From: Clostridia bacterium
GTDB taxonomy: Bacteria; Bacillota_A; Clostridia; Christensenellales; Aristaeellaceae
Direction of reading: 5' to 3'
NCBI GenBank assembly: GCA_017397695.1
Contig: JAFQIF010000199.1
Span: 1 to 12,849, forward strand
DNA length: 12,849 bases
The notes below the pieces were generated by a model. The model ran no database searches. It was not told the DNA's origin and saw only the letters and a program-made list of their open reading frames with translations. The first letter of the stretch is position 1. Each line of letters opens with the position of its first letter. Below are positions 6,726 through 12,849 of this stretch, piece by piece. A program made the position numbers and the translations under genes.

Positions 6726-8840
6726 GCAAGCAGTAAGACGGCGCATAAGCTGGTCATCGTGGAGTCGCCTGCTAAGGCGCGCACGATTTCCAAATTCCTG
6801 GGCAGGACGTATAAGGTGGAGGCCAGCAACGGCCATGTCCGCGATCTGCCCAAATCCCAGCTGGGCGTCGATGTTGAAAACGATTTTGAACCCAAGTATA
6901 TTACCATCAGAGGCCGCGGCGAGGTGCTTGAGCGTATCCGCAAGGAAGCCAAGGGCGCAAAGTCCGTTATTCTCGCAACCGACCCGGATCGCGAGGGCGA
7001 GGCAATTTCCTGGCATCTGGCGCATATTCTGGGCATCGACCCGGACAGCGCGTGCCGTGTGGAATTCAATGAGATCACCGAGAAAACGGTCAAGAGCGCC
7101 ATCAAGACGCCCAGAAAGATCAATAAGGAGCTCGTCGATGCGCAGCAGGCGCGCCGCATGCTCGATCGCCTGGTGGGCTATAAGATCAGCCCGTTGCTGT
7201 GGGTGAAGATCAAGAAGGGTCTGTCTGCCGGCCGCGTGCAGTCTGTTGCCACGCGCATGATTGTGGACCGCGAGCAGGAGATCGAGACGTTTGAGCCGGA
7301 GGAGTACTGGCATGTGAATGCGCAGCTGCGCGCTGGCGGCAAGAAGCTGACGGCAAAGCTGCACAGCCTGGATGGCGAACGCGTGAATATCGACGGCGAG
7401 CAGCAGGCGGCCAAGGCGAAGGCGCGCATTGAACAGGGCGGCTTTGTGGTCAGAAGTGTGAAGCGCGGCGAGCGCCACAAGCATCCTGCTGCGCCGTTCA
7501 CTACGTCGAACCTGCAGCAGGAAGCCAGCCGCAAGCTGGGCTTCACCACGGCGAAGACCATGCATGTTGCGCAGCAGCTCTACGAAGGTGTAGATGTTGC
7601 GGGTCGCGGCACGCTGGGTCTGATCTCCTACATCCGTACCGACTCCGTCCGCCTGTCCGACGAGGCGATAAGCGGCGCGCGCGAGGCGATTGCCAGCCGC
7701 TACGGCGCGGAATTCGTGCCGGAGAAGCCGATCGTTTACAAAGGCCGCAAGAGCGCGCAGGACGCGCATGAGGCGATTCGCCCGTCCAATATCGAGCTGC
7801 GCCCGGAAGATATCAAGGCGTCGCTTACGCGAGACCAGTTCAACCTGTATAAGCTGGTATATCTGCGCTTTATCGCCTGCCAGATGGCGGACGCTGTGTA
7901 TGAGACGCAGCAGATCGAGATCGCCAATGAACAGGGGGTTGTGCTGCGCTCGAGCGCTGAGCGTCTCAAGTTTGCGGGTTTTACGGCTGTGTATGAGGAA
8001 GGGCACGACGACGCAGCGCAGGATGAGCATGTGGCACAGGCGCTGACCGACGTGAGCGAAGGCTGCGAGGCCGTGGTCGAGCAGACTGAGGCTACACAGC
8101 ACTTTACGCAGGCACCGCCGCGCTATACCGAGGCATCGCTGGTGCGCGCGCTGGAAGAGAAGGGCATCGGCCGTCCGTCGACGTATGCGCCGACGATTTC
8201 CACGATTCTGGCCCGAGGCTATGTCTCCCGCGAGAAAAAGCAGCTTTTCCCAACGGAGCTGGGCGTGATGATCACCGATATGATGAAGGAGCATTTCACC
8301 GATATCGTGGATATCGCATTCACCGCCGGCATGGAGGAACAGCTGGATGCGGTGGAAGAGGGCGAGCTCTGCTGGCGCGAGGTGCTGCGCGAGTTCTATG
8401 GTCCGTTTGAAAAGACGCTTGAAAAGGCGGAAGCGGAGATCGAGAAAATCGAGATTAAGGACGAAGTCTCCGACGTCGTGTGTGATAAATGCGGTGCGAT
8501 GATGGTGTACAAATTCGGCCGCTTTGGCCGGTTTCTGGCCTGCCCGAATTTCCCGGATTGCCGCAATACTAAGGCGATTCAGGTGGAGATTGCAGCGCCC
8601 TGCCCGGCTTGCGGCGGCAAGCTGCTGGAGAAGACCTCGCGCAAAGGCCGCAAGTTCTACGGCTGCGAGCGCTATCCGGAGTGCGAGTTCGTTTCCTGGG
8701 AGATGCCTGTGGAAACGAAGTGCCCCAAGTGCGGCGGATACATGGTCTTCAAGCGCGGCCGCAAGGGTGAAAACTATCATGTCTGTGCCAATGAAAACTG
8801 CCGAGAGCGCATTGCTGTGCAGGCGGAAGAGGAAGAATAA
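6723..8840 (+). CDS. topA: DNA topoisomerase I (type IA)
   Basis: Relaxes negative supercoils by cutting and passing one strand. It has 705 residues from the TTG start. The Toprim domain opens with LVIVESPAKA (E14) and carries DPDREGEAISWHL (D87, D89) for metal binding. The strand-cutting tyrosine is Y303 in GLISYIRTDSVRLS. The RPSTYAPTISTI segment of the gate domain is present. Three zinc-ribbon repeats of the topoisomerase IA type run from C587 to the C-terminus, each starting C-xx-C-G (CDKCG, CPACGG, CPKCGG) and closing with a second cysteine pair. This is the normal bacterial layout. A strong promoter and a leader hairpin precede it. The order dprA-topA-trmFO is that of Bacillus subtilis smf-topA-gid. 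Confidence 0.98.
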   Translation: MASSKTAHKLVIVESPAKARTISKFLGRTYKVEASNGHVRDLPKSQLGVDVENDFEPKYITIRGRGEVLERIRKEAKGAKSVILATDPDREGEAISWHLAHILGIDPDSACRVEFNEITEKTVKSAIKTPRKINKELVDAQQARRMLDRLVGYKISPLLWVKIKKGLSAGRVQSVATRMIVDREQEIETFEPEEYWHVNAQLRAGGKKLTAKLHSLDGERVNIDGEQQAAKAKARIEQGGFVVRSVKRGERHKHPAAPFTTSNLQQEASRKLGFTTAKTMHVAQQLYEGVDVAGRGTLGLISYIRTDSVRLSDEAISGAREAIASRYGAEFVPEKPIVYKGRKSAQDAHEAIRPSNIELRPEDIKASLTRDQFNLYKLVYLRFIACQMADAVYETQQIEIANEQGVVLRSSAERLKFAGFTAVYEEGHDDAAQDEHVAQALTDVSEGCEAVVEQTEATQHFTQAPPRYTEASLVRALEEKGIGRPSTYAPTISTILARGYVSREKKQLFPTELGVMITDMMKEHFTDIVDIAFTAGMEEQLDAVEEGELCWREVLREFYGPFEKTLEKAEAEIEKIEIKDEVSDVVCDKCGAMMVYKFGRFGRFLACPNFPDCRNTKAIQVEIAAPCPACGGKLLEKTSRKGRKFYGCERYPECEFVSWEMPVETKCPKCGGYMVFKRGRKGENYHVCANENCRERIAVQAEEEE

Positions 8841-8863
8841 GCGGGTGGCTGATCACTGCCCCT
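8841..8863 (-). repeat. Family A palindromic repeat, degenerate copy, minus orientation
   Basis: GGGTGG (8843-8848), loop CTGATCA, CTGCCC (8856-8861), with two G-T pairs. Its first bases, GCGGGTGGCTGAT, differ from the perfect copy at 12345 (GCGGGCGGCTGAT) at one position, and both end in CCCCT. It begins directly after the topA stop. Confidence 0.6.
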
Positions 8864-8881
8864 GCATTGGATTGCAACTTG

Positions 8882-8906
8882 TAGGGGGCGGAGGGTATCC
8901 GCCCGG
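8882..8906 (+). repeat. Family A palindromic repeat, plus orientation
   Basis: GGGCGGA (8886-8892), loop GGGTA, TCCGCCC (8898-8904): a perfect 7-bp stem led by TAGG. It faces the copy at 8841 across 18 bases, repeating the head-to-head arrangement at 2691-2760. It ends a few bases before the trmFO ribosome binding site. Confidence 0.7.
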
Positions 8907-8921
8907 CTGAGAGGATCCCCT

Positions 8922-10247
8922 ATGGAAAACAAAGCTACGGTTATTGGCGCCGGTCTGGCGGGCTGCGAGGCAGCCTGGCAGCTGGCCAGCCGCGGCGTGC
9001 AGGTCACGCTGGTGGAAATGAAACCGGAAAAGTATACGCCCGCGCATCACAGCGCGGGCTTTGCTGAATTGGTCTGCTCCAATTCACTGCGCAGCGATCA
9101 GCTGACCAACGCAGTCGGCCTGCTCAAGGAGGAAATGCGTCAGCTGGGCAGCCTGATCATGCAGGCTGCAGATCATTGCCGCGTGCCCGCTGGCGGCGCG
9201 CTGGCGGTTGATCGCGAGGCGTTTTCTGCGTATGTGACGAGGGCCATCGAGGAGCACGGGAATATTACCGTCGTGCGGGATGAGGTTACCGAGATTCCCG
9301 AGGGTAATGTGATCATCGCCACCGGTCCGCTGACCAGCGACGCCCTGGCGGAAAGAATCGCGCAGCTTCCGGGGCTTGAGATGCTCAATTTCTATGATGC
9401 GGCTGCGCCGATCGTCTCCGGCGAATCGCTGGATATGACGAAGGTGTTCCGCGCGGGGCGTTACGGCAGGGGGGATGATTATCTCAACTGCCCCTTTACG
9501 CGCGAGGAATACATGGCCTTTTACGAGGCGCTGCTTGGCGCCGAGAAGGCGGAGGTGCATGGATTCGACGGCACGCAGGTCTTTGAGGGCTGCATGCCCA
9601 TCGAGGTGATGGCCTCTCGCGGTGAAATGGTGATGGCCTTTGGTCCAATGAAGCCGGTGGGGCTGACCGATCCGCGTACGGGCCGTGAGCCTTATGCTGC
9701 GGTGCAGCTGCGCGCGGAGAACAACGAAGGCACGATGTACAACCTCGTGGGCTTTCAGACGAGGCTCAAGTGGGGCGAGCAGAAGCGCGTCTTTTCCATG
9801 ATTCCGGGCCTCCAGAACGCCGAATTCCTGCGCTACGGTGTGATGCACCGCAATACCTTCCTGCATTCTCCGGGCTTCCTGGATGAGCATTATCAGATGA
9901 TCACGCGCCCGGGCACGTACTTTGCGGGCCAGATGACGGGCGTGGAGGGCTATGTGGAGAGCGCATCCAGCGGCATGGTCGCGGGCATATCGCTCGCGCG
10001 GCAGATGCTGGGCAGGGAGCCGGTCGATTTTACGCGCCTGACGGCGATTGGCGCGCTGGGCTACCATGTGGCAAAGTCGACAGGCGATTTTCAGCCGATG
10101 AATGCGAACTTCGGCCTGATCGATGCGTATCCCCAAAAGATCCGCAACAAGCAGGAGCGCTACGGCGCGATCGCGGCGAGGTCGCTTGATTTCATCGAGG
10201 CGCTGCGGTCGAATCCGCTGGCGGAGGATTTTTATCCGGAAGGCTGA
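8922..10247 (+). CDS. trmFO: Methylenetetrahydrofolate--tRNA-(uracil-5-)-methyltransferase TrmFO
   Basis: FAD- and folate-dependent enzyme that makes ribothymidine at position 54 of the tRNA T-loop. The 441-residue protein starts with the dinucleotide-binding motif [12 protein letters not shown] (7-18). The family signature [18 protein letters not shown] (42-59) includes C52, and C224 lies in FEGCMPIE; these correspond to the two cysteines important for the B. subtilis enzyme. [25 protein letters not shown] and, near the end, GALGYHV and NANFGL are also typical. The ATG at 8922 follows AGAGGA (8910-8915) with a 6-base gap. It lies 81 bases after topA with no visible promoter between them, so the two are probably co-transcribed. 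In B. subtilis this gene (gid) is followed by xerC; here hslV comes next. Confidence 0.97.
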   Translation: MENKATVIGAGLAGCEAAWQLASRGVQVTLVEMKPEKYTPAHHSAGFAELVCSNSLRSDQLTNAVGLLKEEMRQLGSLIMQAADHCRVPAGGALAVDREAFSAYVTRAIEEHGNITVVRDEVTEIPEGNVIIATGPLTSDALAERIAQLPGLEMLNFYDAAAPIVSGESLDMTKVFRAGRYGRGDDYLNCPFTREEYMAFYEALLGAEKAEVHGFDGTQVFEGCMPIEVMASRGEMVMAFGPMKPVGLTDPRTGREPYAAVQLRAENNEGTMYNLVGFQTRLKWGEQKRVFSMIPGLQNAEFLRYGVMHRNTFLHSPGFLDEHYQMITRPGTYFAGQMTGVEGYVESASSGMVAGISLARQMLGREPVDFTRLTAIGALGYHVAKSTGDFQPMNANFGLIDAYPQKIRNKQERYGAIAARSLDFIEALRSNPLAEDFYPEG

Positions 10248-10254
10248 TAAAGCG

Positions 10255-10316
10255 CTGACTGTCAGAAGATTGAATTGTATAAACAAATGACAGTGTGATA
10301 TAATCATGCTGTCATT
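10255..10316 (+). promoter_or_regulatory. Promoter of hslVU inside a palindromic operator-like sequence
   Basis: The extended -10 is TGATATAAT (10296-10304) with a weak -35 TTGTAT (10275-10280) and an 18-base spacer. A perfect 8-bp inverted repeat, AATGACAG (10286-10293) and CTGTCATT (10309-10316), flanks the -10 with 15 bases between arms. A further CTGAC-T-GTCAG palindrome sits at 10255-10265, about 40 bases upstream. The arms do not match the CtsR or CIRCE heat-shock operators. The promoter call is fairly sure; the operator is an inference. Confidence 0.6.
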
Positions 10317-10324
10317 CTTGATAT

Positions 10325-10340
10325 GGAGGATCATGATATG
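10325..10340 (+). promoter_or_regulatory. hslV ribosome binding site and ATG start
   Basis: GGAGGA (10325-10330) stands 7 bases ahead of ATG (10338-10340). The in-frame ATG at 10323 overlaps this site and would add five residues, so 10338 is the chosen start. Confidence 0.8.
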
Positions 10341-10871
10341 CAGCTGAAGGGCACGACCATTTGTGCTGTTTTGAAAGACGGGAAAATTGCGGTCGCCGGC
10401 GACGGTCAGGTGACGATGGGCGAGAGCACCATCTTCAAGTCCACCGCGCGCAAGGTGCGCCGCATTTACGGCGGTAAGGTCGTTACGGGCTTTGCCGGCA
10501 GTGTGGCGGATGCGTTTGCGCTGTGCGAGCGCTTTGAGGCAAAGCTGGAGCAGTACTCCGGCAATCTGGAGCGCGCAGCGGTGGAACTGGCGCAGGATTG
10601 GCGCGCGGACAAGGCGATGCGCAAGCTGGAGGCGATGCTCATCGTCGCCAGCGGTCAGACACTGATGATCCTCTCCGGCACGGGCGAGGTCATTACGCCG
10701 GACGACGGCATTGCGTCTGTGGGCTCCGGCGGCAACTATGCGCTTGCCGCGGCGCGCGCGCTCAAGCAGAATACGGATCTGACGGCGAAGGAGATTGCCG
10801 AAAAGGCGCTGCATATCGCGGCAGATATCTGCGTGTTTACTAATCACAACGTGATTGTAGAGGAAGCGTAA
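10338..10871 (+). CDS. hslV: ATP-dependent protease subunit HslV (ClpQ)
   Basis: Proteolytic subunit of the bacterial HslVU protease, a proteasome-like threonine peptidase that forms a double hexameric ring capped by HslU. It has 177 residues from the chosen start. The N-terminus [11 protein letters not shown] places T6 where the active-site threonine of the mature enzyme lies, so a five-residue propeptide must be removed after G5. The AGDGQVT segment (20-26), lysine K39 in [16 protein letters not shown] (51-60) and the [15 protein letters not shown] segment are family hallmarks. B. subtilis ClpQ uses serine at this place; this protein has threonine as in most bacteria. hslU follows after a gap filled by a family B repeat. 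Confidence 0.96.
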   Translation: MQLKGTTICAVLKDGKIAVAGDGQVTMGESTIFKSTARKVRRIYGGKVVTGFAGSVADAFALCERFEAKLEQYSGNLERAAVELAQDWRADKAMRKLEAMLIVASGQTLMILSGTGEVITPDDGIASVGSGGNYALAAARALKQNTDLTAKEIAEKALHIAADICVFTNHNVIVEEA

Positions 10872-10949
10872 GGGACGTTAGGGCTGCTGCCCTAAGAATC
10901 GCTCGGGGACATTGGCCCCGAACCCCTATTACGCTTCGCGCTGTTTCAA
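10872..10949 (-). repeat. Family B intergenic repeat, copy 3 (inverted)
   Basis: Read on the minus strand it has the same order as copies 1 and 2: a GCGAAGCGTAATAGGGG block, then hairpin 1 and hairpin 2. On the plus strand the stems are TTAGGGC (10878-10884), loop TGCT, GCCCTAA (10889-10895), and TCGGGG (10903-10908), loop ACATTGG, CCCCGA (10916-10921). It starts directly after the hslV stop and fills most of the gap to hslU. Confidence 0.75.
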
Positions 10950-10957
10950 GAGAGATA

Positions 10958-10972
10958 GAGGTGGAATATATG
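10958..10972 (+). promoter_or_regulatory. hslU ribosome binding site and ATG start
   Basis: GAGGTGG (10958-10964) stands 5 bases ahead of ATG (10970-10972). An in-frame GTG at 10961 lies inside this site and is less likely to be the start. Confidence 0.65.
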
Positions 10973-12325
10973 GAACTGACGCCCAAGCAGATCGTGCGCG
11001 AGCTCGATCGATACATCATCGGCCAGGACGAGGCCAAGCGCGCGGTCGCCGTGGCGCTGCGCAACCGCTATCGCAGAGCGCAGCTTCCTGCTGAGATTCG
11101 CGACGAAATCGTCCCCAAGAATATCCTGATGGTTGGCCCGACGGGCGTGGGCAAGACCGAGATCGCCCGCCGCCTGGCCAAGCTGGTGGATGCGCCGTTT
11201 GTCAAGGTGGAAGCGACGAAGTTCACCGAGGTCGGTTATGTGGGCCGCGACGTCGAAAGCATCATCCGCGACCTCGTTGAGGCCAGCGTGCGCATCTGCA
11301 AGGAAAAAGCCAGCCAGAAGGTGAAGACCCGCGCGACTGTGCTCGCCGAGGAGCGTATCATTGATATCATTCTGCATCCCAATCGCAAGCCGGTCAATCC
11401 CATCGACGTGCTGCTGGGCAACAAGCCCAAGCAGCCTGAGCTCCCCGAGAGTGAGAAGCAGCGCCTGGCAACGCGCGCTGATGAGCTGCGTGCCCAGCTG
11501 TGCCGCGGCGAGCTGGAGGAGATGGAGATCGAGGTCGAGGTTGAGGATGCGCCCAAGGATGTGGAGATCAACGGCGCGAGCGTGAACATCGGCTCCATGA
11601 TGGGCGATATGATGCCCAAGAAGACCAAGATGCGCCGCATGAAGGTTGCCGACGCCCGCAGGCTTCTCGTCTCCGAGGAGGAGGGCAAGCTTATCGATAT
11701 GGACGCCGTGACCGAGGAGGCGCTTCGCCGCGCCGAGCAGGACGGTATCGTCTTTATTGATGAAATCGATAAGGTCGCCGGACGTGCGCACAACGGTCCG
11801 GATGTGAGCCGCGAGGGTGTGCAGCGCGATATCCTGCCCATCGTCGAGGGCAGCACGGTGAACACCAAATACGGCGTGGTGAAGACGGATTACATGCTTT
11901 TTATCGCTGCCGGCGCATTCCATGTGGCGAAGGTGACCGATCTGATCCCTGAACTGCAGGGCCGCTTCCCGGTGAGGGTGAGCCTGAAGCCGCTCACCCG
12001 CGAAGACTTTAAGAAGATCCTCAGCCAGACGGACAATGCGCTTACCCGTCAGTATGAAGCGCTGCTTGCCGTCGATCATGTGCATCTGCACTTTGAGGAA
12101 TCCGCGCTGGATGCGCTGGCAGAGGCTGCGCAGCTGGCGAACGAAACCAAGGAAGACATCGGCGCGCGCCGCCTGCATACGCTCTTTGAGCAGATGCTGG
12201 AAGATATTTCCTTCAATGCCGGCGGCGACATGCCGGACGTCGACGTGGTGGTCAACGGCGAATACGTCCGAAAGCATCTGGGAAAAGACTCGAAAATGAT
12301 GGACATGAAACGCTATATTCTGTAA
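10970..12325 (+). CDS. hslU: HslU, ATPase subunit of the HslVU protease (ClpY)
   Basis: AAA+ unfoldase that threads substrates into HslV. It has 451 residues from the ATG, within the family's range. Walker A GPTGVGKT is at 56-63 and the pore-loop GYVG at 89-92. The inserted I-domain covers about 105-235 and includes an acidic ELEEMEIEVEVED stretch. Walker B is at about 259-267 (GIVFIDEID), the sensor region has LIPELQGRFPVRV, and the C-terminal helical domain has RRLHTLFEQMLEDISF. The last residues MKRYIL match the HslU tail that docks into HslV. It is co-transcribed with hslV in all likelihood. In B. subtilis codY follows; here a terminator and an unrelated gene follow. Confidence 0.97.
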   Translation: MELTPKQIVRELDRYIIGQDEAKRAVAVALRNRYRRAQLPAEIRDEIVPKNILMVGPTGVGKTEIARRLAKLVDAPFVKVEATKFTEVGYVGRDVESIIRDLVEASVRICKEKASQKVKTRATVLAEERIIDIILHPNRKPVNPIDVLLGNKPKQPELPESEKQRLATRADELRAQLCRGELEEMEIEVEVEDAPKDVEINGASVNIGSMMGDMMPKKTKMRRMKVADARRLLVSEEEGKLIDMDAVTEEALRRAEQDGIVFIDEIDKVAGRAHNGPDVSREGVQRDILPIVEGSTVNTKYGVVKTDYMLFIAAGAFHVAKVTDLIPELQGRFPVRVSLKPLTREDFKKILSQTDNALTRQYEALLAVDHVHLHFEESALDALAEAAQLANETKEDIGARRLHTLFEQMLEDISFNAGGDMPDVDVVVNGEYVRKHLGKDSKMMDMKRYIL

Positions 12326-12344
12326 AATAGAATCAGGCTGAAAT

Positions 12345-12374
12345 GCGGGCGGCTGATAGCCGCCCCTACTTTTT
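12345..12374 (+). terminator. Family A repeat serving as probable hslU terminator
   Basis: GGGCGGCT (12347-12354), loop GAT, AGCCGCCC (12358-12365), a perfect 8-bp stem, then CTAC and five T (12370-12374). It is the best-preserved family A copy, in minus orientation: read on the other strand it gives GTAGGGGCGGCTATC. A terminator function is likely but the four bases between stem and T run weaken it. Confidence 0.6.
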
Positions 12375-12406
12375 CCTTAACAGGAAATGGATTTGGAGGA
12401 AACAGC

Positions 12407-12849
12407 ATGAAGCGTCATGCCTATCTGATCATCGCGCATCAGTATTTTGACTTGCTGCAAAGGCTGATCCGTGCGCTGGACAGCGAGAATGCGGATTTCT
12501 ATATTCATATTGATCGCCGGGCGAAAAATGTGGATGAGCAGGCGATCTATGCTGCTGCGAAGAAATCCGGCGTTAAGGTGTATCGCAAGTTCAGGATTTC
12601 CTGGGGTGCAGACACGCAGGTGCGCTGTGAAATGCTGCTGCTCAGCGAGGCGGTACGAGCTGGTTATGATTGCTATCATCTGCTTTCCGGCGCGGATATC
12701 CCGCTGAAGACGAAGGATGAAATCGAAGCGTTCTTTGAAACGAGGGATGAGAGCTTTATTGAGTTCGTCAAGCATCAGGATACCGAAGCGCCGGAGCGCA
12801 CACGCTATTACTATCCGCTGCAGAACCTGATCGGCAGGCCGAAAAAGAA
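12407..12849 (+). CDS. GT14-type beta-1,6-N-acetylglucosaminyltransferase-like glycosyltransferase, N-terminal part (3' end outside window)
   Basis: 147 codons are visible and the frame is open to the window end. MKRHAYLIIAH at the start, DFYIHIDRR (residues 30-38), ISWGADTQVRCEMLLL (64-79), CYHLLSGADIPLKTKDEI (89-106) and SFIEFVK match the core-2/I-branching glycosyltransferase family (PF02485, CAZy GT14). Bacterial members are probably involved in making capsule, exopolysaccharide or other surface glycans; donor and acceptor here are unknown. No signal peptide or membrane segment is seen in the visible part. GGAGGA (12395-12400) is 6 bases ahead of the ATG. It follows the hslU terminator and probably starts a different unit, although no promoter is clear in the short gap. 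The family call is good; the exact function is not. Confidence 0.85.
   Translation, partial: MKRHAYLIIAHQYFDLLQRLIRALDSENADFYIHIDRRAKNVDEQAIYAAAKKSGVKVYRKFRISWGADTQVRCEMLLLSEAVRAGYDCYHLLSGADIPLKTKDEIEAFFETRDESFIEFVKHQDTEAPERTRYYYPLQNLIGRPKK

Noticed and set aside
6720..8780. Long open frame on the minus strand opposite topA
   Set aside because: It is an exact shadow of topA, rich in Arg, Leu, His and Ala without recognisable motifs, as expected opposite a GC-rich coding gene. No ribosome binding site is in keeping with a start.
9084..10847. Minus-strand open frame spanning trmFO, the gap and hslV
   Set aside because: It runs opposite two certain genes and through the hslV promoter; its composition is that of a reverse-complement shadow and no domain is recognisable.
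10946..12277. Minus-strand open frame opposite hslU
   Set aside because: Shadow of hslU with reverse-complement type composition.

Overview
The window is a housekeeping stretch from what looks like a moderately GC-rich member of the Clostridia (Bacillota). The evidence is two gene strings typical of Bacillota, rimO-pgsA-cinA-recA and dprA-topA-trmFO-hslV-hslU, together with strong AGGAGG-type ribosome binding sites, TTG/GTG starts and Gram-positive promoter and SOS-box sequences. The species cannot be named from sequence alone; placing it in the Clostridia is an inference.

Layout, all genes on the + strand: (1) 1-552, the 3' end of a homodimer-type glycyl-tRNA synthetase gene, then a likely terminator. 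(2) 553-820, a regulatory gap with a perfect core LexA/SOS box next to the -35 of a strong extended -10 promoter, and a second promoter behind it. (3) 821-5278, rimO, pgsA, cinA and recA. rimO and pgsA overlap by ATGA, and the unit ends at a textbook terminator (5382-5409). (4) 5433-6533, dprA. (5) 6534-6722, a gap with a TTGACA promoter and a hairpin in front of the topA start. (6) 6723-10247, topA and trmFO. (7) 10248-10337, a gap with an extended -10 promoter inside a palindrome. (8) 10338-12325, hslV and hslU, with a hairpin terminator. (9) From 12407 to the window end, the first 147 codons of a GT14-type glycosyltransferase.

Functionally, recA, cinA and dprA concern DNA recombination, damage response and transformation. 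topA controls supercoiling. rimO and trmFO modify the ribosome and tRNA. pgsA makes phosphatidylglycerol phosphate. hslVU is a two-part ATP-dependent protease. The SOS box upstream of rimO suggests that the unit ending in recA can be read from a damage-inducible promoter.

I found no defence system, mobile element with a transposase, CRISPR array or RNA gene. The least ordinary content is between genes: two families of structured intergenic repeats. Family A is a short GC palindrome with the core TAGGGGCGG...CCGCCC, found twice as head-to-head pairs and once alone. Family B is a 75-90 base element with two hairpins, found three times in both orientations, with compensatory base changes in one stem. 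These repeats fill the gaps that have no visible promoter and are missing from the gaps that do.
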